A stretch of 64,000 bases of DNA from NCBI GenBank assembly GCA_015227615.1, contig JAALGZ010000045.1:233603-297602 (forward strand). Reading direction: 5' to 3'. The notes beneath the pieces were generated by a model. It was given only the letters and a program-made list of their open reading frames with translations. It was not told the DNA's origin and ran no database searches. Position 1 is the first letter of the stretch; every line of letters starts with the position of its first letter. The stretch comes from Labyrinthula sp. Ha. Its lineage: Eukaryota > Sar > Bigyra > Labyrinthulida > Labyrinthulaceae. Below, piece after piece: positions 55,310-64,000 of the stretch. The position numbers and the translations under genes were made by a program.

Positions 55310-56390
55310 TGGGGGTGTAAAATATCATTCTATATGCATATACTTCTTCTTCATCTCCAAATAAATTCTTTAACAAATATAAGTACGACCCCAATTGTTG
55401 AATGATCTGAAAAGAATCTGTCTACTGAAACTTAACCTTTGAATCCCATTTCGGTTTTCTAACTAATACAAACTCTCCAGTGTGAAAATTCGCCGGAGTT
55501 AGATTATATTTCTTATTGTATAGAGCATTTTCGTATTGTCTTGGCCGCTCGGCAAATAAGAACGCCATCTCTTAGTATTTTTTTATTTTCCCTTCTAGCT
55601 CTGAATAAACTTCATTAAGCTTGCTTAATTTAATAGATGCCAGCTTCAAGTTCAGTTCCCTTCCCACAGGGTCTTTTCTGGGTTTCTTACCCAACAATAT
55701 CTGAAACGGCATGAGATTATTTCTGCTCCTCAAAGGCTTCGAGTTAAGGTATTATTGTACCTGCACTAATAACTCATTCCAATCTGCAACCTTTAAATTT
55801 TATTCCGAAATTAAAGTTCTTAAATTCTTCAAGATTTGCCTATCTTGGATTTCTGTGGCTCCATTCGTGTAAGGTTAATAGGTCATTGTAAACTTTTGAC
55901 TTGCTCTACTTTGTCTAACAAAAGCATCTACAGCTACATTTACATAATGTGATCCCTTGACAGATAGTAAAATAAAATCATCTGCTAAATCAGAGCGGGT
56001 GTGCCATTCCAATAAAATATTTATAACGTTTGTTATACTGACATCCTTTAAATTCTTCAAAATAGTAACTCTTGACAAAGCATCTATTAAGGTCAGCATA
56101 TAATCTTCCTCTGTCTAAATGTACAAATAATCTGACATCAAAACTGTTCTACATTCACTTGGAAATTAATTAATAGCCAGAGGTCTCCTTATAACCCTTG
56201 ATGGACGTTGGTAATGTAAATATTGACTTTTTGATCTCTTTGCAGCTTCTGTAAATATTTTTTTAACTTCTTTAGAATTCTTAACGTAATTAGCTGAAAT
56301 CCATTTATTTCCCTGGTCCGTTTTCCCATGGTTGAAGTGTAAATGTGTATTAACAATTACTGGCAAAATTAAACTTTTTGTCACGAACAA
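55310..56390 (-). pseudogene. gypsy integrase
   Basis: The zinc-binding region lies in 56166-56390 (THLHFNHGKTDQG..., with the usual second Cys pair lost). The core in 55875-56099 has MLTLIDALSRVTIL, then KGSHYVN where DNG-x-F is usual. Past a TAA it reads PYTNGATEIQDRQ with the catalytic Glu. The C-terminal SH3-like region is at 55320-55560 (FHTGEFVLVRKPKW). At least two catalytic-site changes and several stops. Confidence 0.75.
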
Positions 56391-56632
56391 CTTATTTTTA
56401 TATTTCTTAAAGTATTTTATTTGAAACTCAGGTCTTTACTTTGTAAATTTAGACAAAATGATTCATCCATTTCCAGCCAAGTATCTCCGTACTTTAATGT
56501 AAAACCTGCATTGCCTAAACCAACATGAACCTCACCCAACTTCTCCGAAAAATGTTGAATATTAAAGTGTTATACAGTTGCAACTCCAACTAGAACTTCG
56601 TCAGATTCCACCCTATAAAGCTCAAGGCTATA

Positions 56633-58526
56633 TCAACGAGATAATATATCGGCAGCCACATTCTGCTCTCCAGGGATGTGGGGTACTTCTAAACAAATAT
56701 CTTGAAAGATCAAAATCCAATACGTCAACCTTTCAGAATATGATTTTATAGAGGCTTTGATTGGGTTAAAATATAGTATAAGTTTTATGATCTGTAAAAC
56801 CGGTCTTTCTTTTCTCAATTGATTTCAAAAAAAAAATAGGTGTGTTTCGGCGATGTGATGACTACTTGGAATAGTTCTTTAGAAGAAATATGACAATTTA
56901 AAGAACTATTCCTATTCCTGAACGTGCCAGAAGCCATTGCGATTACATCATGTTTAGAATTCATGGGAAATTTTAACTTAATTTCTTCAGCTGTTTGACA
57001 AATAAATAGCTCCAGTAAAAATCTGGATCATCTACGAATAAAACCAGATCCAACTATTGATCATAATAATCTAGTGCGTTAGAGAAGAACAACCTAACTT
57101 CTTTCATTAATTTATCATAATTATGATTCATCTCTTCGCTCCAATCCAGAAGTACCTTCGTTCTTTCTAACTTTTATGTCTACCGTAAATATTGAATTCT
57201 CTTGTCATTCTTGTTCTTAACTCCGAAAAACCTGATAATATCTTTGAGATCAAATTTCCTAAATAAATTAACTGTGCTAACTTGTACACATAGCTAGGAT
57301 TCGGTCTCTCCATTAACTTCCTTAAATAAGTGTCATCCAAAGAATAACCACCTTTTGTCAATTTGTGTCCACAAAATACTGCACTTTGGGCAATTAGCTT
57401 ACATTTCCTTATATTCAACCTTAATCTGTTACTTATAATAAACTTTGCAAAACTTCTCAATAAAGTCATGTATTTCATCACATCCAAGGCAAATAAAATA
57501 ATATCACTGATCAATTGTAAGACATGGTTGGCCAATGATATGTCGGTGTTGAAACATATGTAATTACCCTTTGAGAAAATAAAGACAGGGTATTGCACCA
57601 AACCTTGGGGGGGGGGCTCCTCTAAACGAGTAAGCCACACCCCAAGGCAATCCAAAAGTAAATAAATGCTGCGAGTTGCGTTGCGTTGGCAAACAATCAA
57701 ACCCGATTAACAGGTCAAATGATCCAAAGACAGTGTTTCCTTTTATCTTAGCGACCTGTAGATCAATATTCGGTAAGTTGTTCACAACTTTTTGAGTGAT
57801 TGCGCTTAATAGCCTGAAATCAACTACCATTAGATATTTTTAGGTCCTTTTATTGGGACTGCAAGAGCTCTCATGCATGTTGTTGGATCACCATTAACCT
57901 CAACAATATTATTTTTATCATCTGTTCCAATTTTTTCTTCATGAACTCATGTTTTTCAATATCAGGAAAAATGACATTAGAAACTTCTACTGGTGTTAAC
58001 TCCATTACATAACATTTTATATGTTTTAGAAGAGATAACTGTGTTGGAGGATAAATCATCACCAAAAACGGCTATATATTTTAAAGTCAAATCATCAAAC
58101 TCGTCTTTTAAATTTTTATTTTTTTCCAAATATCTGAACAGGAATACCTTTCAGCTTCTTCTTCAATATGTCTTTCAATCTGATTAAATCTGCCTCTCTA
58201 GTTGCATCTAAGTTTTCTCCAACACCAGTCAGCTCCTCTAATTATGCATCATGACTAGAACTAAATACTACAGGCTTCGGCCACGTGTCTTCTTCTTCAA
58301 AATTTATTTTATTTACCTCTACTGCCAACACTTCAATTATTTCTTTCTGCAATTCCATGGGATTTTCAAATCCAGATTCGCTAAAGGTGTATGAGCTAAC
58401 CGTCGTTGCATTAGTGAAATCATATTCAACATCTCCTAACACATTGCTCTTTAACCAGCTTGCTAAATAAGCTCTTTCCATTGTAATAAATTCATTAGCA
58501 TCATTCATTTCTTTAAAGGGTTTCAT
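56633..58526 (-). pseudogene. gypsy RT and RNase H
   Basis: The RT entry region is at 57871-58065 (PPTQLSLLKHIKCYVMELTPVE...IEKHEFMKKKLEQM). The palm follows with VVDFRLLSAITQKVVNNLPNID (57830 and below), then GLPWGVAYSF, then in 57167-57700 the strand that normally reads Y-x-DD but here is LISDIILFA, so the first catalytic Asp is gone. KLIAQSAVFCGHKLTKGG follows, as expected. RNase H ends with HIPGEQNVAADILSR (56633-56680), a classic gypsy ending. A Glu-rich piece at 58242-58526 precedes RT. A run of eight G near 57608 marks one frameshift. Confidence 0.85.
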
Positions 58527-58599
58527 CTATTTCCGAACTTTTTCTGTTAGCTTAGAAAACTTTCCATTTCCTGTGTTTTTTAATCGTCGGGATAAAATC

Positions 58600-60142
58600 T
58601 GTACAGGATTCAAACCGTGGAGTTTAAACCTCCTTTACTATTAAAAGTTTTTCCAGTTCCTTACCTGTTGAACTAGTAACCCTGCCACAGCTCCCAACGA
58701 ATAATCTCCGAAACCCGGAATTCGTACTCAGGGTAATAAATGATTAAACTTAAAAATAGGATATAAATTCCCAGAAGACACTCTAACAAATACCTTCCTC
58801 CTAGTCTCTTCTATCTTCCAACAATAATTCTCAAGTAAATTCTTTGCTCCTGAAGTTTTCTTAGCTCAGTAATTCAGGATGTCATCTACAACTATTTGAC
58901 TCTTTCTCTTTTCTAGCATCAATTCAGCTTCAACATGATTAACCTTATTCTCAACTACATCCCACACCTCTGCATTTGCAACATCAGTGTATTCATTTAA
59001 AATATTTCATCAACTGATCCCGTAGCAACGACTTTCATAATACCCGTCTCTACATCTTCGACTGTATATTCTTTAACCGACGTGATTTTATTAGATGTAA
59101 AAGTGGATCTCTCAGCCGGTCTCTTAAAACTATTTCCCCGTCCCTTTTTTTATTTTATTTCCACTTTGTTAGTCTTTTTCTTAAAATCTCTCCATCTGGT
59201 TTGGACTGCGGAGATGCCTTTTTTATTTTTATTCCTAATTAATTTCAACCACATCCAACATTTAAAGCTTTTGTGTCCATAAGAGCAGCAATGATTTCAC
59301 AGATCTGGGTCATCATTAGAAGATTGTTTTGGGAATAAGAATGAAGTTTTCTTTCTCCTTTAGTATTTACTTCGCTGATTTCAATTGAATTATACTCTAT
59401 AAGCGTCCCTAACTGTATCTTCCTGAAATTAACTCATTTTTTTCATCTGAGTTCTTACACACAATGGAGGTAAACAATTCATGACATAATTTTGCAATTG
59501 AATGTGATCAACATCGGTCAAAGCATGGTTCAAACTGAGCCTACTTGCCTCTGCCCAAGTATATTTAGGTAGTTTAACGAAGATTGCTAATGGAATCTTT
59601 TTCTTATTGAGTTTTGTAGTGGAGGATTGTAACTTAATAGTTTCCCGAACTTCACTAAAAAGAATTTTTATCACATCTTCTTCCCTTAGACTAAAATTGT
59701 ATTCTACATTTTGGGAAATTCTCACTTCAGCTTCCTACAAATCTTGTTAATTCATTTCCAGTAAAAGCATCTTCAAATAATCCATAAGATCTTCATTAGT
59801 TCCTGCAATCTCCAATCTTTCAAAGTGAACTAAAAGATTTAAATCCACGAATTGTGTCGAGTTAATTTCTCTCTTCTGTTGTAAAGACAGCATCTCGTGT
59901 TGATAAATAAACTTCTCTACACTCTTTCTTACGAGAACTTTTAAATCATCGACCTTGAAATCTTGACAAATCATCACACCTTCTTCATAATTTTACTTAA
60001 TTGCTTTTCCTTGGAACTTAACTGTAAAACTTCCATAGCCCTTCTTGTTGAATCCAAAGTCTGTTGCATACTTTCATAAAGGGCCACCATCTGCCTCTGA
60101 TTTAAAAGGCGTTTGGACTCATATTGATCTACTCCAGACATT
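58600..60142 (-). pseudogene. gypsy gag and protease region
   Basis: A start at ATG 60142 gives MSGVDQYESKR... and a Gln/Leu-rich helical N-terminus. It shifts frame near 59985 into 59747-59977 (a helical gag segment), then 59429-59725. A CCHC knuckle (NHCCSYGHKSFKC) is at about 59270-59310, with the first Cys codon changed to TGA. A possible protease relic is near 58690. Order and spacing fit gypsy gag. Confidence 0.65.
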
Positions 60143-60179
60143 CTCTAAAACTTCAAAAATATCAAGTCACAGAGAATAT

Positions 60180-60434
60180 TGATAAATATTAGTTTATAGT
60201 CCAAAAAATAAACTTCTTTTTATAAAATTCTACGAACTTTAAGAAGGACAACTGTATCGTCTTGTTCTCAAAGTAGTTTACTGTGTAAAAGAGGAACAAG
60301 ATGTAAATTAATAAACTTTTCTTTCCAAGACTTCCTTAAAACTTAACGGTTCTATTTCAATAAATCCTATACCAAAATATTAACAACTAGTAATAGAATA
60401 CATTTCAAGTTATATTTCAAACTCGAACTAACCA
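60180..60434 (-). repeat. 5' LTR of gypsy element
   Basis: Starts TG at 60180 and ends near ACCA at 60434. Homologous to 53378-53630. The primer site just inside could not be assigned to a tRNA. Confidence 0.8.
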
Positions 60435-60769
60435 AACTCAACAGTGCATTACCATTGTACTATATATATTTGTTTCAAATAATAAACTGAATCTATAAGA
60501 GCAAGTTAATACTAGCCAACAAATTCCTCCTCAATACATTTATTAATTTTAAAAACAAAGAAAACAGATTTTTCCAACCTCAAATTTCTGTAGTAAGCTG
60601 AAACCTTGAAAGTGCAGGGGCTGACACTCCATTCAAACCCACTGACTGCCGAAAGAAGAAGTAGCCAAAAAAACATCTGTAAGACAGTCTCTTGTACACT
60701 TCTCGCACCTATACATAATTTTTTGAAAAAATCTTTTAGTATTTCTATAATTTCTGGGCATTATTTTTC
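60435..60769. other. spacer
   Basis: Flank between the gypsy 5' LTR and the next host gene. A short, less AT-rich stretch near 60610-60660 may be old repeat DNA. No gene seen. Confidence 0.4.
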
Positions 60770-61396
60770 ATGAAATATATTTGCAAACTGTTTATCAGTT
60801 CGCCTAATTTAAATTCTTCTCGCACCAAGGTATTAGAAGAATTTGAAAAATTTGCGAATGAGAACAGTTTGAATTACAATATAAGTAATATCATAACAAT
60901 TTTAGGTGGAAAACGTATTTCGAGGTTTCGTTTTCAAAGATTTTTTTTTCTGATGATTATACGGACCATCTAAGAATGGATACATTTCCAGATTGTCTTC
61001 TTGATATAGTTTTTCTTCCTTTAAAGTTCATTTTTTGGTTTGCTTTTGAAGCTTATATACTATTAATATCCTTCATTTTTTGTTTTTCTTGTTTTATAAT
61101 TTTCAAGCATTTAGACTCTTCTCTTTCTGAAAGTTTATATCTTCGAATAGAATTTTATCACCAAAAATTACTTATTTTTCCTGATTCAGTATTTATTTAT
61201 AGGGAAGAACTAGAAGAAATAACTTCCTTTGAGTTTTGTAGTCAATGGCGTCAAAAATTCTTTATAGTATTTTCTTTGTGGTATTCAAAACCATTTTTTC
61301 TTATTATTAGGACAATATAGAGAGAAGAAACAACTTATTCTATTTAGAGATATTAATGGACTTGGAAAAAAAGTTAATAGAATATCAGGAGAATAA
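60770..61396 (+). pseudogene. small membrane protein gene with two frameshifts
   Basis: Three overlapping coding-like pieces join into about 208 residues. The first runs from ATG 60770 (KYICKLF...VLEEFEKFANENS). At a run of nine T (60941-60949) the coding sense moves to the frame that reads SDDYTDHLRMDTFPD and then two or more hydrophobic stretches (FIFWFAFEAYILLISFIFCF). Near a run of six T (about 61293-61298) it returns to the first frame, which reads GQYREKKQLILFRDINGLGKK and ends at TAA 61394-61396. The two shifts cancel. Either the assembly has two homopolymer errors or this is a recent pseudogene. No family recognised. Confidence 0.6.
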
Positions 61397-62154
61397 TTAA
61401 TACTATATATATCCTGATATTTCTTATTATTTACTTTTTTAAGAAGAAAAAGCTAAAATACTAGAAAGTACATATGTAAAATGTTTAGAACAAACTGATT
61501 TAGTTTAAGTTCATGTAAAACAGCTCTTTTTAGTTTTTTTGAATAGTTGATGAACTGAACATAAGTTTTTACTTTTTATTTTTTGTTCTTGAATTTTTAG
61601 TTTCCTCCTCTAAATAAAATAATTACTAGATTAATATACCCAAACCATTGAGAGATTAAGACTTAAAATTATACATGTATTTTAATATGAAATTATGGAT
61701 TAGGCAGTTGATTTAGTTTTTCGGAACTGTGAAATAAGAATTATCTTCAATGTAATGAGTAATATATATTTAAATATGAAGCTCTTATTCCAAGAGTAGT
61801 GTTAATATTCAAGAACTAGATTAGTAATTTATAAAATAATACTATTGAAACTGATTAACTCACATGAAGTGAAGAGAAAATTAAATGAATAAAGTTTTTC
61901 TGACAATTATTGAACCTTCTCAATATTCAAACCGATAAAAGTTCAGCCAGTTCATTCATTCAGGACAAACAAATACGGACTGAAAAACCAAAAGCTAATT
62001 ATGAAAATGTTTATTCTTAATTTTTTATCTACACTAGGTAAAGTATTATCTTGTGTAGTCAATAATGAACAATATCAAGAAAGCGATGCAGCAAGTAATA
62101 GAAGATTTACTGATAATAAAACCTTAATAATTCATAAGAAAATTGTTCTAATAC
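61397..62154. other. intergenic, convergent genes
   Basis: AT-rich 3' flanks of two convergent genes. No ORF or RNA recognised. Confidence 0.4.
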
Positions 62155-63132
62155 TTATGTATTATCCAAAGCAATAATCTTGGGACTTATTCCCGTATCT
62201 ATATGACCAAGATATTGATAAAATTTTAAAACTTTATCATATAAAGAACCTTCACGGAAAAAATCTTTTTCGATATTTATTTGATAGTTACTTCCTTTTA
62301 AGATATTAGAAAATAGTTTCAGTGTTGGATTCAATGTATTCCCTTTTTTTAGGCGTGATTCAATTGTTAAATTTTTCACGCAAAAAGAGTTTTGAATATA
62401 TTCTGATAGATTAAAAAGTAGTAAAATAAAATATTTATCTTCTTGGTAGCGAATGAGATTAAATCTAATATGTTTAAGAGTAGTATATTTATTCAGAGAA
62501 AAATACTTAGATAAATATAGTAAAGATGAATTAGTAAAATAAGTACAATAAAAACTAAAATTGTTTAGTTCTACCTTTGTATTTACTAAAATTAAAGCTT
62601 TAGGTTTTTCTTTTGTCAAAAAATCCGTGTCTTGAAGAATAAAAGAATCTTCCTTTTGAAAACAATCATCTATCAGTTCAAAAACTACAGGAAAATTTAC
62701 AGAAACGAAAATTTTATTTTTTTTCTTATTTTTCCAACTGATGAAAACTTTTTTCATCTTTTCAAACAGAAAAAACTTTTTTATACCAAGAAGGGTTGGA
62801 TCAACAATATCCCCAGCTGAGAACCCAAAGAATGTGAGTATTATCACAACATTTTCCTTGAGTAGCATAATACATTTTGTTAATATTTTTATTATTTCAT
62901 CTGTAAGAACTTCTCCTTTATTTATTTCTATTTCCACAGTTTGACAATGTCTATGAGATTCAAAAGCCCTTCTAAAATGTATTTCTTTCAAAAGAGGTTT
63001 TGTGTGTTTTTGCACGATAAATCTGTGAATGTAATCATATTTGTAAATAAAAGACTCTGTGATTGGATAAATATATGAACCGCTTTCATTATCCAAAATT
63101 CCGGTGTAAGGTTCTTTTCGCAAATTTTCCAT
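62155..63132 (-). CDS. leucine-rich-repeat-like protein
   Basis: 325 residues without a break, start at ATG 63130-63132. Irregular leucine-rich segments (TTLKHIRFNLI, KALILVNTKVELNNF, FCVKNLTIESRL) suggest LRR-like strands. A central Lys-rich stretch (KNKKKNKIF) follows a hydrophobic segment (ENVVIILTFFGFSAGDI) that is probably core rather than membrane. It resembles the 25378-26409 protein in length, composition and strand rhythm and may be a distant paralogue. Ends in TAA. Function is unknown. Confidence 0.7.
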   Translation of the reverse strand: MENLRKEPYTGILDNESGSYIYPITESFIYKYDYIHRFIVQKHTKPLLKEIHFRRAFESHRHCQTVEIEINKGEVLTDEIIKILTKCIMLLKENVVIILTFFGFSAGDIVDPTLLGIKKFFLFEKMKKVFISWKNKKKNKIFVSVNFPVVFELIDDCFQKEDSFILQDTDFLTKEKPKALILVNTKVELNNFSFYCTYFTNSSLLYLSKYFSLNKYTTLKHIRFNLIRYQEDKYFILLLFNLSEYIQNSFCVKNLTIESRLKKGNTLNPTLKLFSNILKGSNYQINIEKDFFREGSLYDKVLKFYQYLGHIDTGISPKIIALDNT

Positions 63133-64000
63133 TTGTATGATTTGTAATAAGAATACGGTTTATTCTAATTAATTCAAATGGGAATATTAATAAATTATTA
63201 TAAAAAACATGTAATAAATGGTATATAGCACATACATGTTTGTATAGATACAACTTGATAAACTTTTGGGCAATTAAGGAGCTATAAGAACAATATTATT
63301 CATCGTAATAGATATTTTTTTGTATACAGCACCAGAAAGTACCGGCTTCAAAAGAAATTTAAAATAGTTTTGAGATTCCAAAAACCAACACAGATATACT
63401 CATGCCATACTGGAAAAACACCGCTCAAGAAGCATGTAGAAGCAATTGTCCCAGAAATGTATATAATGATATTTATTAACATCATTTCCAAAGTCTTAGC
63501 CAAAATACTAAATTTAACTTAAGAACCAGAGATTCTATAGTCTAGGTTTCTAGTATCAAAAAGGACAAATACTATATCAACCTTGCCTTCAATTGTTATT
63601 TCATTGTATAATTTCCAGCTGAGTAAATTTAGAATACACCAACCTGTGCTACAGGAAAATCTAAATTCATTCAAATTACAACCTTTCCAAAAAGTTTTTG
63701 CATATTATTTTCCACTATTAACTTAATCACGATATTGTAACATTTTAAACATGGAACTTGGTATTTTCTAGCGTATCGAAAAAACAAGGCAATCCTAGGC
63801 TATTGTTCAGTATTCTGAAATTCATATTGTACAGAAAAAACTTCAAAACCTGATAGCTTAAAAATAATGTTTATTTTATGCTCCAAAACATATATTTATT
63901 TCACGAATTAATCCTGTCAGCCTAATGCTGACTAGGTTCTCGACTCCGGTTCATTGCTGGATGATATATTGTAATACTAGTCTGTTTGTTAATTTAAAGT
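63133..64000. other. gene-free right flank
   Basis: No recognisable frame. The first 150 bp are AT-rich, as expected upstream of the preceding gene; the rest is unremarkable. Confidence 0.5.

Larger units (their letters stand above)
53378..60434 (-). mobile_element. Ty3/gypsy LTR retrotransposon carrying an adenine methyltransferase
   Basis: About 7.06 kb, minus orientation. LTRs at 53378-53630 and 60180-60434 align along their length with moderate divergence and some gaps. Internal order is gag, (protease), RT, RNase H, integrase, then an extra gene with an MT-A70 methyltransferase domain before the 3' LTR. Integrase after RT marks it as Ty3/gypsy rather than copia. Many stops and frameshifts; the RT active site is damaged. 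No target duplication was identified, so the ends may be off by a few bases. Confidence 0.85.

Noticed and set aside
60886-61320. Small introns as the cause of the frame changes in the 60770 gene
   Set aside because: The short GT-AG pairs I tried near the breaks do not give the needed length modulo three, so indels fit better.
1-64000. CRISPR arrays, prokaryotic operons or phage genes
   Set aside because: No direct-repeat/spacer array and no ribosome-binding-site pattern; transposon types and gene structure are eukaryotic.

Overview
The window is nuclear DNA from a eukaryote that I cannot name. It is AT-rich and uses the standard stop codons (TAA, TAG and TGA all end host ORFs). It contains LTR retrotransposons, a LINE and a hAT transposon. 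Host genes are mostly intronless, with short gaps where they cluster. Proline-threonine repeats of the FPT/SPT/YPT kind suggest a protist. Nothing in the sequence fixes the lineage, and I found no rRNA or tRNA gene.

Layout. (a) 2.4-11.0 kb: a cluster of eight paralogues, seven on the minus strand and one on the plus strand. Each has an N-terminal domain of about 110 residues with twelve conserved cysteines, followed by one membrane helix. One subfamily has a long basic cytoplasmic-type tail; the other has a P-T repeat stalk and a helix at the very C-terminus. I do not recognise the domain. (b) 11-23 kb: gene-poor, with a decayed hAT transposase (16.7-19.1 kb) and hAT/MITE-like terminal repeats. 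(c) 23.2-26.4 kb: three closely packed plus-strand genes, encoding a lysine-rich membrane-anchored protein, a helical-repeat (ARM/HEAT-like) protein and a leucine-rich protein. (d) 26.4-30.8 kb: a complete Ty1/copia-type element with 146-bp LTRs, a 5-bp target duplication (ATATC) and an apparent half-tRNA-Asn primer site, inserted at the last codons of the leucine-rich gene. (e) 30.8-38.7 kb: about 7.9 kb without a recognisable gene. (f) 38.7-42.0 kb: a 1110-residue multi-pass RING-H2 protein, probably a membrane ubiquitin ligase. (g) 42.9-51.1 kb: a decayed LINE, then a second, older copia element. (h) 53.4-60.4 kb: a decayed Ty3/gypsy element which, between integrase and the 3' LTR, carries a degraded MT-A70-type adenine methyltransferase domain. 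(i) 60.8-63.1 kb: a small membrane-protein gene with two apparent frameshifts, and a second leucine-rich gene.

The two most interesting items are the 12-cysteine membrane family and the methyltransferase carried by the Ty3/gypsy element. Several apparent frameshifts sit at homopolymers or short repeats, in host genes as well as transposons, so some of the damage may be sequencing error. In-frame stops inside the transposons are more likely to be real decay.
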